DNA from: Heliopora coerulea
Lineage: Eukaryota; Cnidaria; Anthozoa; Scleralcyonacea; Helioporidae
Assembly (NCBI GenBank): GCA_030142905.1
Contig: JASJOG010000132.1
Span: 414,001-478,000, forward strand
Direction of reading: 5' to 3'
DNA: 64,000 nucleotides
Positions 41,601 through 54,300 of this stretch are shown in pieces (the first letter of the stretch is position 1; every line of letters starts with the position of its first letter). The notes under the pieces are model-generated. The model saw only the letters and a program-made list of their open reading frames with translations. It ran no database searches and had not been told where the DNA came from. The translations under genes and the position numbers were made by a program.

Positions 41601-42309
41601 ATGTCGCTAGTCTGGGGCTTCGTCTTCAAAGAATGATAGCTGCCGTGCAAAATTGCATACTTGGGTGAAAGATAAGGCTAAAGATCTTAACGCTGCTCCA
41701 AGTGGAAGGAACCCATACCGGGCAAGTAGAGAAAACTCTCCTTGACCGCGTCTGGGATTCAAGCCCGCGACCTTCGGTTTACTAGCCCTGCCTTCTACCA
41801 ACTGAGCTACAACGCCCAGCCGAGAGCAGGGCGTGGGATGATGGTATTTCTATATGATATTTCGAAACACTAGTTTCTCCCATATCGGCACAAACTATTG
41901 CTAACTGTATGAAATTGTATACTTGGGTGAAGGTCGGGGGTTCGAATCCCAGCCGCGGTCAAGGAGAGTTTTCTCTATTTGCCCGGTATGGGTTCGCTTT
42001 ACTTAGAGCAGCGTTAATATCCTTACTCTTATCTTTCACCCAAGTATACAATGTCATACAATTGCTCAACATGAAGCGTTACTGACAATAGTCTGTGCCG
42101 ATATGGGAGAAACCAGTGTTTCGAAATATCATACAGAAATATCATCATCCCACGGCCTCCTCTCGGCTTGGCCTTGTAGCTCAGTTGGTAGAAGGTCGGA
42201 CCAGTAAACCGAAACTCGCGGGTTCGAATCCCAGTTGCGGTCAAGGAGAGTTTTCTCTATTTGCCTGGTATGGGTTCGTTTCACTTGGAGGAGCGTTAAT
42301 ATCCTTATC

Positions 42310-42344
<35 letters not shown>

Positions 42345-45300
42345 TACAGTAACCAGATAAGGCTTTGCATGTTGAATGGCTACTGTGTCCTTAACTTTTG
42401 CGACAAATTGTGCCATAACAACTCCATCGTCACGGCTCTCTCATCAAAATAGAGCAATTCCCCTATTCTGGCAAATTTTTCTGATTTGGCTTAAATAACT
42501 GGGTATTGTCTGTTTTGTATCATGTTCTCTGGTGTCGTCAGGTGATCTCGTTCACGGTTACTAGATCCCCCCAAAATAACTACGTTTTCTTCCAAGAAAG
42601 CAATTCAGATCCGGCTATTCAGGTCCGGCTGTTCAATGTTGGCCCAACAGTTTTAACTGGAGGAAAGTTTGATTTAGGTCAAACATCCTACCCTATTAAT
42701 GATGGAAAAACAGTGTACAATAGCGGTGATAAAAGCATACAGTTGGGCGACGTTAGCGACGAAGCTGGAAAAGCAGCATTTCAGACTCTTGAGGACGCAA
42801 CTCAAATGTTTAGTGTAGCTGGCATTGCATTTAGTGCAATATCAAGTGCAATAAAATGAATGTTTTCATTGATGTGATCCTTGAAGGTCAATAGGACATT
42901 TTCGTTGAAAAAAACTTTTCAAAGAATTTACAAAGTCTTATCCAACAGAGACCTCTTCTATAATAGTGACAGTATTATTTTCAATGATGTGTTTGTGGTA
43001 GCTTGGTAATTATGTTCTTAATACGCACGCTCTCAAGCTGTTCTCTCAGAAAAACTTTTTGAGTCCCTGACGGTAATCGAACCTGTAACCTTCTGATCGC
43101 CGGTGAGACGCTCTAACCATTGAGCTACAAAGACCCTGATGGCGAGCGAAGGTTAAATTTGTGTACTGGTTTGTATAGATGGTAGACAGATGTACTGCCA
43201 GCCAGACATATGTACTGACGGGTTCGATTCCCGTCAGGGACTCAGAAAGTTTTTCTGAGAGAACAGCTTGAGAGCGTGCGTATTAAGAACATAATTACCA
43301 AGCTACCACAAGCACATCATTGATTAACATAAAAATAGACGACATATCGAAACTAGCAGACTGCAAGTACATATGTCTACCATCTATACGAACCAGTACA
43401 CAAACTTAACCTTCGCTCATCGTCTTAGTCTTTGTAGCTCAATGGTTAGAGCGTCTCACCGCGATCAGAATATTACGGGTTCGATTCCCGTCAGGGACTT
43501 AGAAAGTGTTTTTCTGAGAGAACAGCTTGAGAGCGTGCGTATTAAAAGTATTATTTTCATTATCAGACGATTTGGGTGATAGCTTCATGACTGCTTGCAC
43601 CTATATTTCGAATCGCCTGTCCAGTCGCCTGCAACTGTTTGCTGGTGCAACTGACGCTTTCTCGGTAACAATTCAGGAAATCACGTGAACATTTTAAAAG
43701 ATTAACATATTCATTTGGCCGCATGTCTTTAAAAGCGTAGTCACGGACGCAGGTCCATCGCATTTTCATATGTGCATCTGGAACTGTCAAAGACAAGAAA
43801 GCAGAGGTCGTTGCGTACGCGGATACACTCCGAAAATTAATGGAAGAAGGGAAACGTGGTCAAAAGGAAATTGTTGAGTTGGAAAGAGAACTTGCCTTGT
43901 TGCAGGAAAAACTTGAAAGGGCTATCCAAGCATGGAGAGGTTATCGAAAGAAAACCGTAGAGCTGCTGAGAGAACTCGCAAATCAAGTACAAACACACGA
44001 GAATAATAGCCGAATAGCAAAATTATTTGGCGCTTCTTCCTCGATTATTGGTTCGTCTTTAGCAATAGGAGGAACCGTGGGTGCCATGTTTACATTTGGT
44101 GGTTCACTTATATTGACAGCTGTTGGCACTGGCATAGCCGCTGCCGGTGGAATCACGATCGTTGGTACAAATCTCGTGAATGGTCTTCTATGTAATACAA
44201 ACGTCAAACTTGTTGAGGATGCTGTGAAAAAAGACGGAGAAGGAAGCCGTGAAATTCAAGATCTATTAGAAAAAATCCAAAAAGTTTTAAAGAGAATGAA
44301 GTTGTTGAAGAAGAATGATTTCTTCAAGTGTGGTAAAATTTTTTTTACGTTCGGAAAAGCAGTGTACGACGGTGTCGATATAGGAATGCAGTTTGGAGAA
44401 ACAGCATTTCAGACTCTTGGGGATGCATCTGTGTTTACTGTAGCTGGCATTACATTTGGTGCTGTAACAATTGCCATCAATATTTACATATTAGTGTCTA
44501 CTTCTCATAAAGTGCATAAGGGTTCGGTTTTGAAGGTAGTTGAAGACATTCGTGAAGTAGCTCAAAAGTTAGAAGATAAAATGAATGTTTTCGGTGATGT
44601 GAACCATGAAAATCAGCGGGACATTTTCGCGGAATGAATCCATTTTCACTTAAGATTTAGGAACTCGTGTAACATAGTGTGGATCGAAGCCAGTAATATT
44701 TCATACACTAGGCGTCAATTGTATAAAAAGTTGATTAGCTCTAATTATGATTAGTGCTTAATTTTAGCCAATTAGGATCAGTGTTTGAGAATATGGCTAC
44801 GTTGTAATAAACAGATGGTTAATTAAAGGGTAATAGTTTTACACAAACGGGCTGGAAAGGACTGTTTCACTCGATATCCAAACGCTAAAAGTGTGTTGAA
44901 AACAGGCTTCTCTGTAACAGGCTCAAGTCAGACGCAAGTCTCAAACGGCAAAACAGCAAGTGCCAAGTCAAGTTTCAAGTCAATTGAGGCAAGTCCAAGT
45001 CAAGTCACAAGTCACAAAATTTTGCAACTCGAGTGCGACTCGAGTCGACAACACTGCTCGAAAATACAGGACGTAGTCGAGTTCTAGGGTGAAAGAGCAT
45101 TTGAGTATATGATAAACTTTTGAAACTAGTGGCGTAGAAACTAGGGGGACTCCAGGGCTAGCGACTATAATTTTTCAAAGGTAAGAGGTCGGAATGGTCT
45201 AGGATAAACAACCCCGGAAGTATGGGTTGATATTTATTTCACTGTGCGAGTTCATGTGTGCGTGTATGCCTTCCGTATCGTATTTAAATCCTAAGATCTG

Positions 45301-48300
45301 AAACATTACCCAATCATCCCGTTGCCGTCATCCTCGTAAATTTTTTTATTGTTTTAATGTTGATGAATCTTCTTGTGCGAATTTTTAGAATTTTTGCATC
45401 TTTTCAGTATCATACAAAACAAAGGGTAACCTGGCAGTTGGTGATTTTTCGTCGTCCTCCGTATCTACTCGGTAGAGGGGTTAATCTCCGCGGATAAGCG
45501 GAGCCCCTATACTCAAAACAACTTCCTACGCCACTGAAAACAAATCCACATTTTAGGAGAGAGTAAGGCCGAAAGCTACCAAAGTTGCTTACACCTTCCG
45601 AATCATTAGTAAGTTGGAGAAATGCGTTCCAAACATGGTTTAATCGCGTCTGAATTTTATTTGAACATCGCAACTGCTTCAGGTCTGACCGACAAAATAG
45701 CTTGAAAACGAAAATGTCACGTGTTGCCGTTCTTTTTCATTTTGCTTTGAGAATAAAATTAAGTAATACGCAATCTTGTTTGTCTAGATCTACTTTCGTT
45801 TTCAATGTGTGCTTCCAGGCGACAACTAGAAGGAAGTTTTGCATACGCATGTTGTGCTGGATGAAGTGGAACCAGGCTTAACAGTTACAATGCTTACAGG
45901 CATTGTTTATGCTAACACATCTAACCGTGTTATTTAAACCAGCACGTATTCATCATTTTATTTACAGAGAATGGCCAACGGCCAGGATGTTAACACAGCC
46001 GTGGTGTTAACAGCTACACGAAGTTTACAGCTTACAGTGATGCATAGTGTCTACTGTGTACATTCACACATTGCATCGTAGGTGAATGTTTTGTGTAAGG
46101 AAAAGGAATGTGTGGAGAATTCGCTTGTGTCTTACAGTAGGAAAAATCTTTTCAGTAACACAGCAATCTGAAAAGCAGAAATGAATGAAGTTTCGGTGGA
46201 GGTATGGGAAGCTGTAAAAAGTGACGATGAGCAAAATGGAGATTAAGAAAACAAATAACCAAGCCTTGTTTTAAAGTTTTCGATTTATCGAAGAATGGTA
46301 TGTTGTTCTCTTCTTTTTTTGGCAAGACTCAGTCTATCAGGGGTGGTGAATACTGCCTAAATAAGATGCATATTTTCTACTGAGCCATTTGGCCATCTTT
46401 CGGGGACTTAACCGCTCGACCTAACTTCCACTTTCCCTTTCTCAAGCTTGCATCACAACCACCGATCTGCAAAACAAAATCTATTTATGGTGATACCAAA
46501 GATGGAGAACTTCACATCTCACTCTGATTAGGGACCATTGAACTGTAAAAAGACTGGAAGATATCTCGTTATACCTGGCCTCACGATTGAAATGAAACCG
46601 AAATCCGGGCAGCCATGTAGGTCGTAATCACGCGCGTGAAAACTTTGTATTGAAATTTTACTTTTCATTGACGGTTAAATCTGACAAATATGCAGTCTTA
46701 AGGGCATTGTCCTCCACATTTTAAAAATAAAAAAGAAAATTGTCAAAAAAACCCGAAATTTAGCTTAAGATATTCGCGATAGGTTGCGTGTTTTACCGCG
46801 TAAGGAACTGGGGTGACCTGCAAACTGACCTATATGTCAGCCTCCACGTTTTCTTCAAGATCCAGTTTGCAGGTATCGTTCCAATGTAGAGTCCAATGTG
46901 AAGCCCAAGAGCAGCTGACAGCTTTAAAAAGTAAGAGATAAAACATATTCCGAAAAATAATGTCATCTTGTAAACTCAAGATTCGAGTTATATGAGACAA
47001 AAGTGAAATGGTGATATTTCGATTTTATTACAAAATCATCTATTAAAAAATCATCGGACCAAGTAACTTAACATAAACATACCTAGGCCTTTATATATTT
47101 ACATGAACCGTGATGACATCATCGATGACGAAGAGGAACGCCTACCTGGCTATATTTACATATCAAATACTAATAAGTAATATCTAATTGTAGTTGGCGG
47201 TGATAAAAGGATGTGGCAGAACAGTGTTAAGGATGAATAGGAAAGCTGATAGAAGTATATCTAGGTGAAAAGAGACAACTCCTTGCTAACCTTAAGACCC
47301 GAGTTGAGTTCTGGTTTAATAAACTTAACGTGTAGTGCTTCTATAATTAAAAGTTGATTGGTGTTACTAGACTTATTTGAATAGAGAATTTTATAATTAT
47401 TAAAAATAAGACTTTTCATGCTGAAGAACGAGATAGATTATTGGGTCTATCGTATTGGTGACAGAAGTTTGCAATGAATTGTGCGCGTTTACATTCTAGT
47501 AAGTGTTGGGCAACCGCTCTGGTTGTATTTTAAATGGCATGCTCGGAAAGGCGTTTGTGAAGACAGCAATCAGTTTTACCTATATTAGATTTATTGCAGC
47601 TACGACAAATGATCTGGTAAACAAGATTACTGCGGAGAAATCAGGAATTTTATCTTAGTTGGAAATGAAATATAAGATTTTCTTAGTGTCGTAAATAACG
47701 ATGAATTTGACCGGATGAGTAAGGCAGCGTCGGATTTTCTTTAGACAGGAGTTGACGAGATTTTCGCCTCGTTTGCCGAGATAATGAATGCAGATCCATA
47801 GCTTAGGCAAATTGTCATCATCAGGTGGATTTTGAGTTGAAAGAGATTTGTATTTGCGTTTGAGTGGGTTAATTAAATAATTTCTGATATTGTTGGGATA
47901 ACCATTCCATGACATGAAAGATTTTAAGGTACTGATTTGGTTTTCAAAAAGTTTCTTAGTACTGCATATTTTAAAAGCGCGGTAGAAAAGTGATTTTATC
48001 CAAGCAGTTTTGCGCGAAAAGGTTCAAAACTAGAGAAGTGAGTGTACTGACCGGTGTGCATATCTTTACGGTAAACATCAGCATCATCGACCGAAATTTT
48101 GATATCCAGGAATTGGGTAACGCCATCAGGAAATGTGTCTGCCGTAAATTTTAGATTCTCATCAAAGTCGTTAAATTTTGCTAAAACTGTAGGAATGTCT
48201 GAAGGTTTTATGAGTAGAAGTGTGTCATCAACATAGAGTTTGCAAAATTTTGTGGTGCCATATGGAATGAGGTCAAAGACAACTGTGTTTTCAAGCTCTG

Positions 48301-51300
48301 TTAGGATGATATTTGCTAATACTGGACCGAGTGAAGATCCTATCGAGACGCCGTTAACAAACAGTGTCTCGATGGGATACCCGCGAATGCCACTGCAGGT
48401 GATTTGACAGACAGCTTTTAGTTAGTTGAAATAACTTGAATGAATTGTAACAGATTTTACTACATTATGTTGGAAACACGTTAGGACGTCCATTGTCGTA
48501 CAGATATTTCCAGGATTTGTCGTCATGAAAGCTTAAAAGGAACTTCCTCATGATGCCTGGTTTATCCACACTCATCTTATATTTGTTTGGAGATCGTATG
48601 CGGGTTTAGTATTTCGTATTCGTTTCTTTCGCTTTCTTCGATTGTAATGGTACCTGGTGTAAATTAGCTGAACCAAAACTTTGAGTCAGAGTCGTTATTG
48701 AGTTTTAAGAACATGTGAATACTTACAGTAGAAGTAAACCAGGGACACGTGTAAAACTTGATTTAGTAGCCAAAATGTCTTATTGGTTTCCGAAGTGCGC
48801 TTACTGTTTCACGGTTCATAGAATCACTTAATTCCTATGAATCTTGCTGAATTTTTGATACACGTAAAAATTAAGTGTTGAACGGATAGCGTGGCCAGAA
48901 ATCGAGGACAGTATCGCCGACAAGCATTCACATCCGTTCCTTAACAGACAATTTTAGCATAGCGGCTTTATGTAGATTTGATCGGGCGATATCCTCAAGA
49001 CATGTTCTTTATCTAAATGGTTGCGTTTGTCATAAAATAGAGTTGGAGAAACCAGATATGGGTGCCGTTTTAGGTCATTTTTAGAAAGTTCCTTCAACAT
49101 TATTTAGATTTAAAAATTAATTTCTTTTAGTTGATTTTGTTTTCTATGACGTTCCATTTTCTAGTGGATTTTCGATGAACATGATTTTAAATTTTACCAG
49201 GCATTCAAATGTTAAACTAAACATGTTGAGTTAAACCGCGATTTGCTTAATTTGTTTGAATTTGACATTGGCAAAACTGTCTTGTAAAGTTTGCTTGGTT
49301 GAGCAATAATCATTGCTCGTTAATTGCTAAAATACGTATGGCAAGTTTGGACTCTAGTTTGAAGTATTTCAGCAAAACAAGTTTTTTTTTTCTTTACATC
49401 TAAATTTTTCTGTTAACGATATTTGAGTATTGTGTAATTGTGACTAAAACAGTCTTAGGAGTAATCAAGCTAACTTCAAATTTTGATCCGCTTTTTTAGT
49501 TTAAGTTGTGAAATATGCCCTGGAAGAGAAGGGCCGATATTTTTTGGAGAAGATGCCAACGGTTACGTCTTGAGCCATACTTTCTTCCTTAAAGACACTC
49601 AAGCTAGAGGTCTGCAGCGCTGGTATGTATACCTGGATACTCAAAACACTGGCAATTTTAACTTCAGAGAACATCATTGAATAGTCGTTTTGAGTTTTGA
49701 TTTTACAGAAGGATATTCCCGTCAAATTTTAGTGGATGTTGGTCAGACTTATGCTGGGAAATATTTCGGACACTAAAATGCAGAATACTCCATTGTTTGT
49801 ACAATATCCGTCTACTTTTAGGGTTTTCACGCACTTATTAATGAATGGTTGCTCAACAGTGTGCAATTGCCCAAAATCGACCAAAGAGAAGTTCTTTTTA
49901 GTAGCAGACATACAATAACGAACTAAGTAATTGAGACAGTTATTCCGGGCTTTTTACCGCAATATATCTTAGCCGAATTAATCTTATGAAATAATCTTGT
50001 TTACGTGATGAAAAAGGATTAAACATTGAACAGTAATATATCTACCAAAAGACAACAAGTTGTAATTTATTGTTGCAGGTATAGCATAATAATCGTCATG
50101 ATGGACAGAATTTACCTGATCAATTCCTGGTCTTTCCTTGTGAAGTAAGTCGAAGAGTCACCTTTAATGCTTTGTACCTGAAGCAATTACGTAGCCAGTA
50201 GGGGACAGTTTGCCCCCCTCGGAAGGATGGAAAAGGAAAAAGTCTGGGGGAAAATAAGAATGAACCGGACGAATGAAAATTAACTTCTCATATGAAATTT
50301 TCATTTCACATATTGAATTGAAACATGTCACATACGAAATGTTATTTTCATCTGTGAAATTGCAAGTAAAATTTTAGTAAGGGTAAGCAGTGCAAGCTCA
50401 CTGCTCTGCTTCAGATAAATAAGTAAAAAAATAAAGAACAGAATCATTACCAATCGAACGCTGAGTTATTATTTGCTGCATCTAAATTTTTTTTTCTATT
50501 TAAAACATCAAAGTATTTCACAAAAATAGTGAGGGATGTTGAAAAGATCCAAACCTTTAAGATCTTTAAATTTGTTTTCGACATAGCTTATTAAACAGAA
50601 CGTGTTGGCGGCAATTTCGGAAGATGTGGTTGGACATATTTAAGAGAATAAAGGAACCATTGATAAGATCGACTTTGACAAAATCGAGTTCCCTGGCTTA
50701 CAGAAGTCACAAGTGCAGGTCACAATCAGTGTTTTCAAAATACTTGTGAAAACAGATAAACGCCTTTCAAAGTGCGTGTCATTGTTTGGTAATTTCCCAA
50801 AAGTACTTGGGAAGCAAGGGATTAAAGGAGCTACATCGAATTTCACTTAATATTTCACGGAACCAGGACTAGTTCCCCAATATTTTGTTTGAAATATGAG
50901 GGTTAACGGTTTGCTCGTAAAAATTCAATTGTTACCTGTTACCTGCCATGGGATAACTACCATCAAGAAAATCTGAATTCATTTTTCAAGCTTTTTCATT
51001 TGTTAAGTATTTCCGTTCTCACCCAACAAATCTACGTAATGAATTCCCGGGTCAAAAATGACAAGAGACCTTCTTGGATAGCGGGAACACAGAGTCTTAT
51101 CGACAGAGCAGTACCCTGGTGGTAGCATAGGCGTGGGGACCGGGGGCGGACATTTGGGGCAAATACCCCCAACCTTTTCCAAACGACAAAAAGTGCCCTT
51201 TTAGAGCATGAAAAGTGCCCTTTTTAAAGAAAAAAGAAATAGCTTTTTATAACGAAGTAAAACGTATCGGTTTATTCCCTCTTACTTGGGTTTACAGATT

Positions 51301-54300
51301 AAAAGATATAGAATATGAAAAAAAAGCATACTAAACGTGACAAAGACATTACTCAGATACTGTTTGAATTTTCAATCTTTTTTTAATTTTTTGTAATTTA
51401 ATCATGATACTGGTGTCAATTACTAGTTTCACTAAAATGCAAACCTCTTGTCAAAAGAACTGATATGACAAATGCTATCTATTTTAAGGGTGTCCTTTCC
51501 ATGTGAAAAAGTGCCTCCGAAAGGTTCCCACCCCCCCCAGCCCACACTTGCTTCCTACGCCACTGGTGGTACCTCGCCCGGGGAAAATTCTGTGGAAGCC
51601 ACCCCCTCAGCCCTCTCTAACACATTCCAAGTTCCTTATGATTATTGTTGACCGGTACCACCGGTATGGAACTATACGAGGTACTTCTGTAGAAACAAGA
51701 GCTCTTTGTGCTTTTTGTTTTTTATTAATCAAAATGTAATGGTGAATTTAAAGCAAGCGCTTCCGATCCTTGAAAGCTGCAAAATAGTCAATTAACAAAC
51801 GAGACATTGATTTAACATTTTGTTGAGCTTTACGAAATATTTCTGAAGCTAAGAAAAAAAGATCGAAAAAGACTTCAGTTTTGTTTGTGAAAATATCGCC
51901 TCATAAAATTTTGCATCCGGGGCGTGTTCCCCGGTGTTCCACCCCCCCTCCTCTTGGTAAGGCATTGCTTATTGCTTAACTATCGTTTCATTCATCTCAT
52001 CTACCAATCAAAACGTGCAATGAAACAATGGTTTATTAGCTCTTTCCTGGCAGGATGTCGCCCCTTGACGAGTAAAATCGTCAGGCGTTTGGTAGAGTGA
52101 AATAATAGAGAACCAGGGTCGGATCCAGAATTTTGAGAAATGCTGGACGCTAATTCTTTTTACAAATTCATGCTACTATGTGGCGTTTTAGTAGATGGAT
52201 TCTTATACTACTATTGTTTCCAGTGTTTTTAGAATTTGAAATTCTTCCACCCACCCTTCCACTTGCTTGCTGTTTTCTTGTGAATCTCTTTGAAAATAAT
52301 CATCAGTCTTCTTAGCGATCGACATGTTTAATGCTTGTGTTTGTAACCGAGCTAAAAGTCACATGACAACTAGTCAAAAAAGAGGAGGCGCGTCCAATGG
52401 ACCTCCGCCTGAATCCACCCCTGAAAACTGGTCCTGCCGAGAAAAGGTACACTGGGTTCGACACCCACATTTTCCACTTTTCTAGGCCTTCTTTCCATAG
52501 CTTACTCTTACCGTCATAACTTTCAAATCAATCCCAAAATGTTTCTAATAGCCTCTCTCAATATTTTCTCTTTTACCTTGTTCTACTTTAGTTTGTGACA
52601 TCTGTAATACCAAAGAGCTTTTACGTTTTTATCTTAAAACTTCTTATTAACCCGTACTAATTCTAAACAACCCAAACCGTAATAAAAATAACCGACTTTA
52701 GCTCTATTTTGGTAAATCTCACGAATGCATTTGTCTAACACAGAGGTAGGGAACCTTTTCATGTTGGAAGGCCGTATTAAGTCAGTTTTAATCTAATAAG
52801 TCCACATTCAAGAAACTTCAATTAGATATTCTTCAAAATGTACATTATTTTGTAAAATTCTAACTACTATATACTAACTAACTTCAAAAATTGAAAAATA
52901 TTTGTTAATTCTAAAGTTAACTAACCTTTTAATGACTTTGTTGTGACTGCTTTTTGTAGGAAAGCATTTGAATATTTGGTTGCAGCATGGAGGTCTTCAG
53001 TTTCAGCTGATCCTCTAGCTGGGTATCTGTCATTTGTGACCTTAATGGTGTCTTGATTTTGGTTAGGTAGGAGAATGTAGATTCGCAGCAATAAGTGGTT
53101 GAAAAGCAGGAAAGCATTTTTCGTGCATGTTGCCGAAGGCGTGGGTATTCTATTGCATTTTTCCATATTTCAATCGGATCTTTCTTAGTGTCAAATAAGG
53201 ACTTCAAAATGTTATCTTCTGAGAGCTCAATCAATTCCATCTTTAGTTCTTTAGGACCCTTGGAGACATCAACTAGGTGAGGTTGAAATGCTAATTTGAG
53301 TGTGATGTCATGATTCTCAAAGTCAGTGAACCTTTCATTGTATTCTCCAGTTAATGTGTCTATAACAGCTGCGTATTCTTCAAATGATTCGCATGAATCC
53401 TCCTGTTCATCAATGACCTTTACTAACTGGGGAAAATTTTCATCCGAAATTTTCTTTTGAAGAAGAAGAGTTTTGAAAAAAGATAACTTTTTTCGAAATT
53501 CTTGGATTTTTTGCCACACATCATATATATACTTAGTTTTACCTAGCAAAGAAATATTCAAGTCATTTTGCTTTGACATGATATGACATAGATATGCAGC
53601 ATTTCTATAGAAATCTTTCAATAATTCATATTGCCCATTCTGTTCTTCATAAAATTTAATTATCTGTTCTCGCAAAGATAACATTTTTGCTAACACCTGT
53701 CCCTGCGATAGCCAACGCACTTTAGAATGATACGGCAAATCCACACTGAATACCTCATCGTCCAACTTTAGCATGTTACGGAACTGACGATGCCGTGTTG
53801 CATTTGCACGAATATAGTTAACAATACTTATAACTTGTTGCAAAGTGTCACTTAAAATAGTAGATTTAGCACAGAGATTTTGCTGATGTAAGATACAAAG
53901 AAAAGAAATGAGAGCATCTGGATCTGATAATACATTTTTTATCTGTACAATAAACCCTTCATGTTTTCCTCTCATGGAAGGTGCACCGTCTGTATATACA
54001 CTCACTAAATTAACGAAATTCAGTCCAGCTTCACGACATTTATCTTGAAAGTTTGTGAAGATATCAATTCCTCGTGTTCTACCCTTAAGAGTGCCCAAAT
54101 CCAGCAACTCTTCGTAGCAAATAAAATCTTCTGTTATGGCCCGAATGAAGTATAAAACCTGCGCTGAGTCAGTAATATCAGTTGATTCATCCAAAGCGAT
54201 TGAATAATATATATTTCCTTTTGGAGTATTGTGTGAAGTTGTTCTGTTACTTTGAGGGCTAATTCGTGCTGCAGATCAGTTATGGTCCTCCTTGCAAGAG

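Noticed and set aside
6408..43500. tRNA genes (many good box A and box B pairs)
   Set aside because: The acceptor stems do not pair properly, anticodon arms are degenerate, the units recur many times with shared non-tRNA tails, and several are truncated. They are tRNA-derived SINEs.
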